A stretch of DNA of 64,000 bases from JANXUC01 sp964619065 (GTDB lineage: Bacteria; Acidobacteriota; Terriglobia; Terriglobales; Acidobacteriaceae): NCBI GenBank assembly GCA_964619065.1, contig CAZUCC010000013.1:1-64000 (forward strand). Reading direction: 5' to 3'. The notes beneath the pieces are model-generated. The model had not been told where the DNA came from, did not search any database, and saw only the letters and a program-made list of their open reading frames with translations. The translations under genes were made by a program, and so were the position numbers. Every line of letters starts with the position of its first letter. Within the stretch, counting starts at the first letter, position 1. Positions 42,794-52,078 of the stretch are shown here, in pieces.

Positions 42794-45397
42794 ATGCCGG
42801 AGTCTGCACCCATTATTATGGACGGCGATCCCGCCCGGAATTCCCTGACCGGTACGGTTGCAGGCCGATTTGAGATTGAGAATCGCGTCGGCGTCGGCGG
42901 TATGGGCGAAGTCTATCGCGCTCAGGACACGCGCCTGAAATGTGCGGTTGCTCTTAAACGTCTGGCCCCGGCCTTACTCAACGACGCGCTTTACAGGCGC
43001 CGCTTCATGGAGGAAGCGCAGCGCGCCGTTCGCCTGCGCAATGACCCCAGAGTGGCGGCTGTCTATGATGTTCTGGAAGTACAAAACGAAATCTTTCTGG
43101 TCATGGAGTTTGTGGAAGGTGAGACGCTGCGCCAGCGCCTTGCACGTCCCATTCAGCTGAAGGAATTTCTCCACATCGCCAGCCAGTGCGCAGAAGCTCT
43201 GGTCGCCGCTAACGACCGCGGCATCATCCATGGCGATATCAAGCCGGAAAACATCATGCTCACGCCCGCTGGGCAGGTCAAGATTTTGGATTTCGGCGTG
43301 GCCAAGCAAATACTCCGCTCCGACGATGACCTGACAGTTGACCCAGCCGCGATGATTAGTGGAACCCCTGCGTATATGGCGCCGGAAATCCTGCTCAAGA
43401 AGGAGGCCGACGGCCGTGCCGACATCTTCTCTCTCGGTATCGTTTTCTACGAGGCGCTTACCGGACGTCATCCCTTTCGCGCCGATAGCTTTTCCGCCAC
43501 TTCCGACCGCATCCGCGGGGAAAAACCCACTTCCGCCCACACCTTTAATCCCGATGTCTCTCCAGCGCTCGAAAGCATTTTGCAGCGCATGCTCGCGAAG
43601 AAACCCGCCGACCGCTATCCCACTGCGCACGAAGTGTTGGCCGACCTTGACCACCTGCAGTCCGGCCTTACGCCGGCCCGCCTGCTGCGCCTGCTCCCCA
43701 TGCAGCAGCGCAAGGCCAGTGTGCGCAAGGGCTTCTTGCTGGGGGCGGCAGCGGTGGCGCTGTTAGCGGTGCTTTCCCAGGTGCCACAGGTCGAACAACT
43801 TTGGGAGAAGGTTGCAGGTCCCTCTGTCATTCGCCTGGTAGTGCTGCCCCTCCGCACCTCCTCCACGGATGCCAATGACCGGGCTTTTTGTGACGGCCTC
43901 ACCGAGGCATTGTCCCTCTGGCTGGCACAATTTGGCGACAGGGCCCGCCTGGATGTGGTGCCGCCGAGCGAGGTTCGAGCGGAATCGGTACAGAACGTTG
44001 ATCAGGCGCGCAAGAAGTTCGGGGCAAATCGCGTCCTTGAGGGTACGGTCAGCGAGTCCGGGAATCAGGCCAGGGTCATCTACAGCTTGGTCGATGCGAC
44101 GACGGGGCGCTCTCTGGGCGGCAATACCATCACCATCAACAATTCTGATCGTTTGGCAATTGAAGACCAGTTGGTTACTAGTGTGGCTGGCATTCTGGGG
44201 ATGCAGCCAAGGCAGGACGACCGGACGGGACAAGGTACTCACGAACCGGCCGCCTACGACTACTACCTGCGCGGACGAGGTTATCTGCAGGATTATCACA
44301 AGGCGGAAAATGTTGACAGCGCCATTGAGGTCTTCAAGCACTCTTTGGAGCGCGATCCAAACTATGCGCGAGCCTATGCGGGGTTAGGAGAGAGCTATTG
44401 GCGGAAGTACGAACAAACACAATCGCGGAATTGGGTGGCGCTTGCGCAGGGTGCCTGCAAGCGAGCTGTAGATTTGGACAAAGATTTGGCCATTGCCCAC
44501 AATTGCCTGGGAGAAGTAAGTAACGGCACAGGTGAATATCAGCAAGCGACCGATGAGTTCCAGCACGCCGCCAATCTTGATCCCAGCAATGACGATGCCT
44601 TGCTCGGATTGGCCTCTGCTTATGACAAGCTTGGTAGAGCCCAGGAGGCGGAGAGCTATTTCGAGCGGGCGATCCAGCTGCATCCGCAGTACTGGAGGGG
44701 ATATTCGAGTTTGGGAAATTTTTACTTTCATGCGGCACGGTATAGGGAAGCCGAGGAACAATATCGCCGCTTGACTATGCTAGTTCCGGAAGGAGCATTC
44801 GGATACAGCAACTTGGGGGCGGCTTATCTGGCTGAAGGGCGTTACGGCGAAGCAGTCGCAGAGTTCAAGCGCTCCCTGCAACTAAAATCCAACGCGACGG
44901 CGTACTCCAATTTGGCGACTGCGTATTTTTTCGAACACCACTTCGCGGAGGCAGCGCGCACTTACGAAATGGCGATTCAGCAGAAGGACGCCGAATATTG
45001 GCAATGGGGCAATCTTGCGGAAGCATACGCCCTCGTGCCAGCAGAATCGGCGCGTGTGCAGCCCACTTATCTTAAAGCAGCCGAACTGGTCAGTGAGGTA
45101 TTGCATGTCAATCCGCGGGATGCGGAGGCGATTCATTGGGCTAGCCTCTATCAAGCAATGTTGGGGAATCGGGAAGTGGCCTTGACGTTGTTTCGAAAAA
45201 TTCCGGCGGGCTCGCCCAGAGATCCGGAGGTGTGGGCCGTCGCTGCGAAGATTCACTACCGCCTCGGCATGAACGATCAGGCCCTCTCTGAACTCGAGAA
45301 GTCAGTCTCGGCGGGGTATTCAAGAGCCTGGGTGCGCGATGACCCGGCTTTTGCTGGTTTGGCCTCCAACTTGCAATTCCAGCGGATTGTGAAGTAA
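42794..45397 (+). CDS. Ser/Thr protein kinase with TolB/FlgO-like domain and TPR repeats
   Basis: About 867 aa. Kinase domain: glycine loop GVGGMGEV, Lys55, catalytic loop HGDIKPEN (D148; HGD in place of HRD), DFG at 166-168, GTPAYMAPE. One membrane segment (about 313-330) leads to a TolB-N/FlgO-like domain (VLPLRTSSTDANDRAFCDGLTEALSLWL...GANRVLEGTVSESGNQARVIYSLVD), then about ten TPR units to the end. The kinase would be cytoplasmic and the rest outside the inner membrane. This kinase plus TolB plus TPR layout is common in Acidobacteriota. Substrates unknown. GGAG is only 3 nt before the ATG, so ATG 42818 is an alternative start. Confidence 0.92.
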   Translation: MPESAPIIMDGDPARNSLTGTVAGRFEIENRVGVGGMGEVYRAQDTRLKCAVALKRLAPALLNDALYRRRFMEEAQRAVRLRNDPRVAAVYDVLEVQNEIFLVMEFVEGETLRQRLARPIQLKEFLHIASQCAEALVAANDRGIIHGDIKPENIMLTPAGQVKILDFGVAKQILRSDDDLTVDPAAMISGTPAYMAPEILLKKEADGRADIFSLGIVFYEALTGRHPFRADSFSATSDRIRGEKPTSAHTFNPDVSPALESILQRMLAKKPADRYPTAHEVLADLDHLQSGLTPARLLRLLPMQQRKASVRKGFLLGAAAVALLAVLSQVPQVEQLWEKVAGPSVIRLVVLPLRTSSTDANDRAFCDGLTEALSLWLAQFGDRARLDVVPPSEVRAESVQNVDQARKKFGANRVLEGTVSESGNQARVIYSLVDATTGRSLGGNTITINNSDRLAIEDQLVTSVAGILGMQPRQDDRTGQGTHEPAAYDYYLRGRGYLQDYHKAENVDSAIEVFKHSLERDPNYARAYAGLGESYWRKYEQTQSRNWVALAQGACKRAVDLDKDLAIAHNCLGEVSNGTGEYQQATDEFQHAANLDPSNDDALLGLASAYDKLGRAQEAESYFERAIQLHPQYWRGYSSLGNFYFHAARYREAEEQYRRLTMLVPEGAFGYSNLGAAYLAEGRYGEAVAEFKRSLQLKSNATAYSNLATAYFFEHHFAEAARTYEMAIQQKDAEYWQWGNLAEAYALVPAESARVQPTYLKAAELVSEVLHVNPRDAEAIHWASLYQAMLGNREVALTLFRKIPAGSPRDPEVWAVAAKIHYRLGMNDQALSELEKSVSAGYSRAWVRDDPAFAGLASNLQFQRIVK

Positions 45398-45458
45398 GAA
45401 TGATCGGTCGCTGTCGTAAGGGTTTTTCAGAAAGGTAATTCAAACTCGGAGGAAAAGT

Positions 45459-45800
45459 ATGAGCGCACAACCAATTGAGATGCCAGAACTGCCAGAGTGT
45501 GAGGAAAAAGAAAAAATTGTTCGGGTGAGTGTGAACAAGGATGGCTACCCACGGGTTGAGCCGGACTACGTCGAAATCGATCGCAGACGGGGGGAGACAG
45601 TCGTTTGGCACGCTGACGAGGGGGTCAATTTCACAATTTGTTTTGGTGACGAAACCCCTTTTGAAAGCTTTCATTTCCATCCTTGCTTGCGCTCGTCTGG
45701 CAAGGTCCGCATGGGCGCTTCCGGCGGAGAGTATAAATACTCCGTTGAGGTCAATGGGAAAGTGATCGACCCAAAGGTCGGAGTACAGCCACCGAGCTAA
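45459..45800 (+). CDS. Small hypothetical protein with a cupredoxin-like look
   Basis: 113 aa, acidic N-terminus, no signal peptide. GGAGG lies just before the ATG. The pattern GETVVWHADEGVNFTICFGDETPF...SGKVRMGASGGEYKYSVEVNGKVIDPKVGV resembles the single beta-sandwich of cupredoxin-like proteins, but a full set of copper ligands is not evident. I do not assign a function. It follows the kinase gene by 61 bp and could be co-transcribed with it. Confidence 0.7.
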   Translation: MSAQPIEMPELPECEEKEKIVRVSVNKDGYPRVEPDYVEIDRRRGETVVWHADEGVNFTICFGDETPFESFHFHPCLRSSGKVRMGASGGEYKYSVEVNGKVIDPKVGVQPPS

Positions 45801-46123
45801 ATCACACGTGCTCGTGGCAGACGGGTTGCGGTCCTTCCTTGGTACCACACCAAGGGAGGCCGGCCCGTGTGTGTTCTTGGCGGTTCTGCCTGCCATTTGC
45901 TCGACCTCCTATCGTTTGGAACTTTCAGGAGTTGGCGCACAGTTGCCTTAGGCCATTCCATCCGAACGGATATTGAGGCTATCTCTCTGGATAGCCTCGT
46001 CTGGAATTTAGGAAGCGACGAGCTGGCGGCGTGTCGCCAGCTCCCAGAACCAGCCAGCTGGTTTATAATTACCCATTCCGCGCTTAAATCTTCGCCATTA
46101 TTGACTCGGAGCCTTAAACAGCC
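45801..46123 (+). other. Non-coding leader with two hairpins before ppiD
   Basis: No gene is supported here; an 86-codon open frame from 45867 overlaps the ppiD start and the hairpins, so it is rejected. Two perfect 9-bp stems occur in a row: GAGGCTATC/GATAGCCTC (45975-45983 with 45990-45998) and GAGCTGGCG/CGCCAGCTC (46020-46028 with 46035-46043), each with a 6-nt loop and no T-tract. TATAAT follows at about 46064, some 55 bp before the ATG of ppiD, and may be its -10 box. Confidence 0.5.
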
Positions 46124-48109
46124 ATGATTCGCTTTCTCCAATCTCAAGGCCAGATCAAGAAGTATGTGCTGAGCGGCATACTGCTTGTGATTTGCGTCGG
46201 CATGGTCGTCTACCTAATACCGGGAGCTGGTTCCAGCGGGGGCGTTAACGGGCCCGCAAGGGGAATCGTCGCAACCGTGGGGGGCGAATCGGTCACCTCG
46301 CAAGAGGTAAGTGAGCAGGGCCGCGCCATGTTGCGTCAGCAATTTCCTCAGGGCAATCCCATGGCCGAGCAGATGCAGCCCTACTTCAACCAGCGTGCGA
46401 TCGAGGATCTGATCAACGGAAAGGCTCGGCGGGTGGCGGCGGAGAACTTGGGTTTACGCGTCAGCGACGACGAATTACGCGACGAATTAGAACATGGCCC
46501 GGACAGCCCGAAGTTTTTCCCGGACGGCAAATTCATCGGGCAGAAGCAGTACGAAGACCTGCTTCAGTCTGCCAATCTGACTCCCGCCAAGTTCGAAGAG
46601 TTGGAAAAGGGCTACCTGCTGTCTCGCAAGTTGTACTCCTTGGTCGCAGGCGCTGCCTTCGTAACTAACTCCGAGGTGGAAGACGAGGTCCGCAAGCGCA
46701 ACACCAAAGTAAAATTCGACTACGCCGTGCTCGATGCTGCCGACATTAAAAAGGGTATTCATCCCGGCACGGAAGAGTTGAAAGCGTTCTACGAGCGCAA
46801 CAAAGCCGGTTTTGCCAACTCGATTCCGGAGAAGCGTAAGCTCCGCTACGCGTTGGTGGACGTGGCTAAGGTGGAATCCCAGGTCGTGGTCAGCAACGAC
46901 GATGTGAGGTCCTACTACCAGCAGAATGGGAACCAGTATCGCGTCCCCGAACAGGTGAATGTGCGCCATATCTTGATCAAAGCTCCGTTACCCGGCGCCG
47001 ACGGAAAAGTTGACCCCAAGGCGCTGGATGCAGCACGCGCCAAGGCGGACGATGTTCTCAAGCAGCTCAAGGCGGGTGGTGATTTCGCGAAGCTGGCGCA
47101 GAAATACTCCGAGGATCCAGGCAGCAACAATACAGCAGGCTTGTTGGGTTGGATCCAGCGGGGGCGTTATGGCTCGCCGGATGTGGAGCGTGTGATTTTC
47201 TCCCTGCCCAAAGGGCAAACGAGCGATGTTATAAAGAGCAGTTATGGTTTCCACATTGTGCGCGTGGAAGACAAACAGGAAGTGCATCTCAAGCCGCTGG
47301 AGGAAGTGAAGGGTGATATCGAGCCTCTGCTCAAGCAGCGGATCGCGCAGCGTCAGGCGGAAGCCCAGGCGAATACGCTCCTTACGCAGTCTCGGACGAA
47401 TGGAATCGAGAAAGCCGCTGCCGCTCATGGCGGCGCGGTCACTACGGATTTTCTGAGCACCGGGGATGCGCTGCCGGGTATCGGCGTTGCGCCCGAACTC
47501 ATGTCCGCCGTTTTCGGCGCCAAGGAGAAAGCTCCACCGGAATTGCTGCACACGCCGCAAGGCTATGCCGTCTATGAAGTGCTCGCGGTTCGCCCGCCCG
47601 CCACGCCCACGTTTGAAGAAATACAGAGCAAAGTGGAAGAGGAGTTCAAGAACGAACGCGGCAACGAGTTGCTGGCGAAGAAGACGCAAGAACTCGCTGA
47701 CCGTGCCAAAGCCTTGCATGACTTGAAGAAAGCCGCCAAAGAACTCGGCGCGAGCGTGAAGAGCAGCGAGCCTGTTCTACCAACGGGTCAGGTGCCGGAC
47801 ATTGGCTCCATGAGTGCCGAGGGGGTGGCGGGCGTATTCTCCGCCAAAGTAGGAGACGTCGTAGGTCCAGCGCAGGTTGGCCAGAATGGCGCTGTCCTCC
47901 AAGTTGTGAGCCGCGAAGAACCTACCGCTGCTGAGATTGCACAAAAGAAGGACGAGATCCGCGAAGGCTTGCTGCAGAATAAACGCGAGGAAATGTTTGG
48001 CATGTACATGTCGAACCTTCGCCAGCAGATGGAAAAATCCGGCAAGATCGTCATCAATGAGAACGAAAGGAAGGCGCTCACCGCAGGCCGTGGTCCCGCT
48101 GGTCTGTAG
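46124..48109 (+). CDS. ppiD: PpiD-like membrane-anchored peptidyl-prolyl isomerase/chaperone
   Basis: 661 aa. A single N-terminal membrane segment (about 15-33), then a SurA-N-like chaperone region with Val/Ala-rich GIVATVGGESVTSQEV (48-62), a parvulin domain (about 277-385: VRHILIK...KYSEDPGS..GLLGWIQRG..GFHIVRVED), and a second partial parvulin-like/helical part. Family members stay at the periplasmic side of the inner membrane and help newly exported outer-membrane and periplasmic proteins fold. GGAG lies 11 nt before ATG. A monocistronic gene, apart from malQ downstream. Confidence 0.9.
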   Translation: MIRFLQSQGQIKKYVLSGILLVICVGMVVYLIPGAGSSGGVNGPARGIVATVGGESVTSQEVSEQGRAMLRQQFPQGNPMAEQMQPYFNQRAIEDLINGKARRVAAENLGLRVSDDELRDELEHGPDSPKFFPDGKFIGQKQYEDLLQSANLTPAKFEELEKGYLLSRKLYSLVAGAAFVTNSEVEDEVRKRNTKVKFDYAVLDAADIKKGIHPGTEELKAFYERNKAGFANSIPEKRKLRYALVDVAKVESQVVVSNDDVRSYYQQNGNQYRVPEQVNVRHILIKAPLPGADGKVDPKALDAARAKADDVLKQLKAGGDFAKLAQKYSEDPGSNNTAGLLGWIQRGRYGSPDVERVIFSLPKGQTSDVIKSSYGFHIVRVEDKQEVHLKPLEEVKGDIEPLLKQRIAQRQAEAQANTLLTQSRTNGIEKAAAAHGGAVTTDFLSTGDALPGIGVAPELMSAVFGAKEKAPPELLHTPQGYAVYEVLAVRPPATPTFEEIQSKVEEEFKNERGNELLAKKTQELADRAKALHDLKKAAKELGASVKSSEPVLPTGQVPDIGSMSAEGVAGVFSAKVGDVVGPAQVGQNGAVLQVVSREEPTAAEIAQKKDEIREGLLQNKREEMFGMYMSNLRQQMEKSGKIVINENERKALTAGRGPAGL

Positions 48110-48223
48110 CGCCGCTGTCTCAAAAACTCCATTCAGAGGGACTTGCCGTGCTCTGGCACGAAGGTCCGCCTGGAACTTCCGCCCCAGCCTCCGGATCGGA
48201 TACATTGGAGTTTCGAGCAAAGC

Positions 48224-49753
48224 ATGTCATTTTCCCGTGCTACTGGCATTCTCCTGCATCCTTCCTGTCTGCCGTCGCGCGGCGGTATCGGCGACTTGGG
48301 ACCAGCTGCCTATGGCTTCGTAAACTTTCTGGCATCAGCGCGGCAAGGATTGTGGCAAGTGCTTCCGCTCGGCCCGCTGGGACTTGGCAACTCTCCGTAC
48401 TCTTCCATCTCGGCTTTTGCGGGGAATGTGCTGCTCGTTAGCCTGGAGAGGCTCGCGGAGCGCGGCTGGATCGGGTGGGACCGCCTGCAGGATCTGGCGG
48501 AGCCGGCTGTCGCTGTCGACTACGACTACGTCCGTACGAACAAGCTCCCGCTGATCGAGGAATCCGCCCGGAATTTTTTGAAGAATGCTTCTGGTTCCGC
48601 GCGCGAGCGCTTTGACCGGTTTTGCGGGGAGAATGCCTGGTGGCTGGAAGGTTTTGTTCTCTTTCGCGCTCTGCGCGAGCGCTACAGCAAGGAAGCTTGG
48701 AATTCCTGGCCGCGCGAGCTTGCCCGCCGCGAACCGGCGGCTCTCAAGAAAGCGGCGCGGGAACTCAAGCATGCTCTCGCGGCCGACCGCGTCATGCAAT
48801 TTTTTTTCTTCGAGCAATGGCATGCGCTACGCCGCTATTGTGCCGAACGTTCGATCCGCATCGTGGGTGATATTGCCATCTTCCTGAACTACGACAGCGC
48901 CGACGTGTGGGAGAATCCCGGTCTCTTTCAGCTCGATGCCGATCTGAATCCCATGGCCGTTAGCGGCGTCCCGCCCGATTACTTCAGCGCCAAGGGGCAA
49001 CGTTGGGGCAATCCCTTGTACCGCTGGGATGCGATGAAGGAAGACGGCTACGATTGGTGGGTCAAGCGCCTGCGATGGACTACGCAAAGTGTGGACTACA
49101 TCCGCCTCGATCACTTCCGCGCCTTCGAGCAGTACTGGAAAATCCCTGCCCATGAACCCACCGCCGTGAATGGACACTGGGTCGACGGGCCCAAAGACGA
49201 TTTCTTCCACCAGGTTCGCAAGGCCATCCCAGAGTTTCCGTTCTTCGCGGAAGACCTGGGCATAATTACTCCACAAGTCAATGCCCTCCGCGAGCGCTTT
49301 TCCCTTCCGCGTATGGCCGTTCTGCAGTTCGGCTTCGGCGATGCTGGTTCCCACATCTACCTGCCGCACAAATGCCTTCCGGATACGGTCATCTACACCG
49401 GTACGCACGACACCGATACGGCCGTGGGTTGGTGGCAAACCGTCAGCGATTACGAACGCCGCAATGCCGAAGTGTATCTTGGCCCCTGCAACGACGGAAT
49501 TCATTGGGGGCTGATCCGCGCGGCTGTGAGTTCCATGTCTTCCCTCTCCGTGATTCCCATGCAGGATGTTCTCGGACTCGGTTCCGAGGCTCGCATGAAC
49601 CGCCCCAGCATCAGCGACGGCAATTGGACCTGGCGCCTGTCACCGGGCGCCGCTAATGACGATCTGGCACGGCGCTTGGCGCATCTGGCGGAAGTTGCGG
49701 ACCGCTTGCCGGAACAGATTCCCTTAGGACCCAACGAGGAGTTTGTCGCGTAG
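48224..49753 (+). CDS. malQ: 4-alpha-glucanotransferase (amylomaltase)
   Basis: 509 aa, the usual GH77 length. Catalytic set: nucleophile Asp296 in IRLDHFRA, acid/base Glu343 in FFAEDLG and Asp396 in TGTHDTDT; substrate loops GNSPYSSISAFAGN and PPDYFSAKGQRWGNPLY are standard. The enzyme disproportionates maltodextrins in glycogen/maltose metabolism. The frame is open from 48143, but that extension overlaps nothing conserved; ATG 48224 gives the canonical N-terminus SRATGILLHPSCLPS. The ribosome site (GGAG) is distant. Confidence 0.95.
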   Translation: MSFSRATGILLHPSCLPSRGGIGDLGPAAYGFVNFLASARQGLWQVLPLGPLGLGNSPYSSISAFAGNVLLVSLERLAERGWIGWDRLQDLAEPAVAVDYDYVRTNKLPLIEESARNFLKNASGSARERFDRFCGENAWWLEGFVLFRALRERYSKEAWNSWPRELARREPAALKKAARELKHALAADRVMQFFFFEQWHALRRYCAERSIRIVGDIAIFLNYDSADVWENPGLFQLDADLNPMAVSGVPPDYFSAKGQRWGNPLYRWDAMKEDGYDWWVKRLRWTTQSVDYIRLDHFRAFEQYWKIPAHEPTAVNGHWVDGPKDDFFHQVRKAIPEFPFFAEDLGIITPQVNALRERFSLPRMAVLQFGFGDAGSHIYLPHKCLPDTVIYTGTHDTDTAVGWWQTVSDYERRNAEVYLGPCNDGIHWGLIRAAVSSMSSLSVIPMQDVLGLGSEARMNRPSISDGNWTWRLSPGAANDDLARRLAHLAEVADRLPEQIPLGPNEEFVA

Positions 49754-49849
49754 GGCTCCGCTTTACTAATTCTTCCGTGCCGTGAACAATGGAATTGCCG
49801 CTCGTGTCCATAGCGCGAGTGCAGGATTTACGAAAGGATTCTTCCAAGC

Positions 49850-50035
49850 ATGCAAACCACCGGTGAACTCATCCGCCTCATGAATTACGTCGACGACATT
49901 TCCACTACGTTGCGGCGTATTTACAGCGCCGTTCCGGCGCTAACGCCCGATGACCGCAAGCGGCTGGCGGAATATTTCCGCAAATCCGATCCGAATATTG
50001 TGGGCGTGCTGGAAATGCTGGATCGCGGAGAGTAA
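49850..50035 (+). CDS. Small hypothetical protein, 61 aa, helical
   Basis: AAAGGA lies 11 nt before ATG. Product MQTTGELIRLMNYVDDISTT then LRRIYSAVPALTPDDRKRLAEYFRKSD..., mainly amphipathic helices, no signal peptide. It ends 2 bp before the GTG of the Rossmann-fold gene, so they are translated together. No family recognised. Confidence 0.65.
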   Translation: MQTTGELIRLMNYVDDISTTLRRIYSAVPALTPDDRKRLAEYFRKSDPNIVGVLEMLDRGE

Positions 50036-50037
50036 AG

Positions 50038-50610
50038 GTGGCTCTGGACGCGACGGGTGTCCATACGATTGCCGTGATTGGCGCGGGAAGTGTGGGGCGC
50101 GGTATTGCCCATGCTACGGCGCTTGGCGGCTATCGGACGGTTCTTGAGGACATACTGCCAGGCACTCTCCGCAGCGCCCAGAGTGACATCCGTGCCCTTC
50201 TGGAGGGATCGGTGGCCCGCGCGGAAGTGAACCCTGCTGATGCCGAGGTTGCTCTAGGCCGGATCGAGTATGCGGGTTCGATTGAAGATGCCGTGCGACA
50301 GGCCGAGTTCGTCATTGAAGCCGTGCCTGACGAGATCGAGTCGAAGCTGGAAATTTTTACCCTGCTTGACCGCATGAGCCGTCCCAACACGATTCTGGCC
50401 TCCAGCACCTTTTCCCTGCGCATTACCGACATCACCGACGTAACCCATTGCGCTCCCCGCTGTGTGGGCATGCGTTTTGTTCTACCTGTGCATGCCATGC
50501 GAAGTCTGGAGGTCGTCCGTGCCCTCGAGACCGATGAACCGACGCTGGCGGCCACGGTCGAAGTTGGCCGTCGATTAGGAAAAGAAGTCAAAATTGTGTT
50601 GGAATCCTAA
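50038..50610 (+). CDS. 3-hydroxyacyl-CoA dehydrogenase-like NAD-binding protein, degenerate
   Basis: 190 aa, GTG start with GGAGAG 6 nt upstream. It contains only the N-terminal Rossmann part (GAGSVGRG at 15-22) and no C-terminal helical domain, where a normal enzyme has about 100 more residues. The segment that in active enzymes reads GMHFFNP, with the catalytic His, reads GMRFVLP here (Arg146). The downstream Glu partner is also missing. The protein may still bind NAD but can hardly be a dehydrogenase. It is coupled to the 61-residue gene. There is no frameshift remnant of the missing domain just downstream. Confidence 0.75.
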   Translation: MALDATGVHTIAVIGAGSVGRGIAHATALGGYRTVLEDILPGTLRSAQSDIRALLEGSVARAEVNPADAEVALGRIEYAGSIEDAVRQAEFVIEAVPDEIESKLEIFTLLDRMSRPNTILASSTFSLRITDITDVTHCAPRCVGMRFVLPVHAMRSLEVVRALETDEPTLAATVEVGRRLGKEVKIVLES

Positions 50611-50793
50611 GAATTGATCTTTTGCCGCTAACATGGGTGCTGGTTCCGACGTCTAAACTTCCTGGTGTCTGGGAACCTTTTGGAGCTGTCTGGCGTATCG
50701 TAGGAGTAGACGATCAGGCGGGAAACGAGACCTCCCGCCCAAAGCCAAACCTCTAAGCCGCTGCGCGCGGCGGCACGGAGGCGAATTGATTGC

Positions 50794-52041
50794 ATGCGAA
50801 CTCTTCTCGAACTTGTCCGCCAATCCTTATCCACCTTGTGGGCCCATAAGCTACGCTCGTTTCTGACCATGTTTGGCATTGCCTGGGGTGTGGGCTCTCT
50901 CTTATTGCTGGTGGGACTGGGGGAAGGGTTTCGCAGCGGCCAGGCCCGCAATATGGCCAATCTGGGCCGTGACATCATGTTTACCTTTTCCGGGCGCATT
51001 CCAGGCGTTGAAGGCAGTTCCCTCAGCGGGCGTACCTATCACTTCACGTACGACGACTACGTTGCCATTCGCGACCAGGCGCACAATCTCCGCTGCATTT
51101 CCGCAGTGATCAATCGCGATGACATCCGGGCGGTCAGCGATTACGGCTCCACTGCGGGTCAAGTTTTCGGCACCGCGCCGGCCTATAACCAGATCCGCAA
51201 TGTGCCGGTGGGCGTGGGGCGCTGGTTCAATGACCAGGACAACGACAATCGCCGACGAGTCGCCGTAGTGGGCTGGGAATTGGTGAAAAATATCTTTCCA
51301 GGGCGGCCCGCTGTGGGAGCCAGCATTCTGCTCAACGGTATCGAGTTCGAAATCATTGGTGTTCTGGATAAGATTGGGCGCGAGGGAAATAATGGCGCGA
51401 ATGCGCGGATCTTCATACCTCTGGAAACCATGCGCGTGCTGTTTCCGCTCAAAGGAGATAATGCGGAAGACACTATTTCCTTCTTAAACTACCGGCCCAT
51501 CACTCGCGACCAGCACCTCGAAGCGAAGAATGAAGTCCATGCGATTATCGCGCGCAATCATGGATTTGATCCTAAATTGGAAGACGCTTTCGAAGACTGG
51601 GATACCATCGAGGGATCCAAGCGTGTCGCCAAGATCTTCGATGCTATGGACGGGTTCCTCGGTGTGGTGGGATTTGTCACGCTCGGTCTTGGGGCAATAG
51701 GGATTATCAACATCATGCTGGTATCGGTTTCCGAACGCACCCGTGAGATCGGTCTGCGCAAGGCGCTGGGTGCAACTTATCACAACATTCTTACGCAATT
51801 CTTTGTGGAGGGTGCATTCCTTACGCTGTTCAGCGGCGGGATTGGCATTGGCCTGGCAGCGGGGTTTATGGGGATCCTGGGCATGTTGCCCCAACCCGAA
51901 GGTTTTGACACGCCGCACATAGTGCTGGGCTCGGCTGCAGCCGCCATTTTTTCCTTGACGATTGCTGGCGTAGTGGCTGGCTTGTACCCAGCTCGCAAGG
52001 CTGCCTTACTGGAACCGGTGGAAGCGCTTCGCCAGGAATAG
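50794..52041 (+). CDS. MacB/FtsX-type ABC transporter permease
   Basis: 415 aa. One N-terminal membrane helix (SFLTMFGIAWGVGSLLLLVGLG), a periplasmic MacB-like domain of about 240 residues, then three helices with the FtsX motif (GFVTLGLGAIGIINIMLVSVSERTREIGLRKALGAT). GGAGG lies about 12 nt before the ATG. It stands in tandem with a second, similar permease after 37 bp. No ATPase (MacB-N type) is encoded nearby, so the energy-supplying subunit is elsewhere. Such pairs drive extrusion of peptides, lipids or lipoproteins; substrate unknown. Confidence 0.9.
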   Translation: MRTLLELVRQSLSTLWAHKLRSFLTMFGIAWGVGSLLLLVGLGEGFRSGQARNMANLGRDIMFTFSGRIPGVEGSSLSGRTYHFTYDDYVAIRDQAHNLRCISAVINRDDIRAVSDYGSTAGQVFGTAPAYNQIRNVPVGVGRWFNDQDNDNRRRVAVVGWELVKNIFPGRPAVGASILLNGIEFEIIGVLDKIGREGNNGANARIFIPLETMRVLFPLKGDNAEDTISFLNYRPITRDQHLEAKNEVHAIIARNHGFDPKLEDAFEDWDTIEGSKRVAKIFDAMDGFLGVVGFVTLGLGAIGIINIMLVSVSERTREIGLRKALGATYHNILTQFFVEGAFLTLFSGGIGIGLAAGFMGILGMLPQPEGFDTPHIVLGSAAAAIFSLTIAGVVAGLYPARKAALLEPVEALRQE

Positions 52042-52078
52042 ATAGAATTGATGGAGGCGCACTGCGCCAGGAGCTTGC

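Noticed and set aside
45867..46127. 86-codon frame in the gap before ppiD
   Set aside because: It overlaps two hairpins and the ppiD start; composition is not protein-like and no ribosome site is seen.
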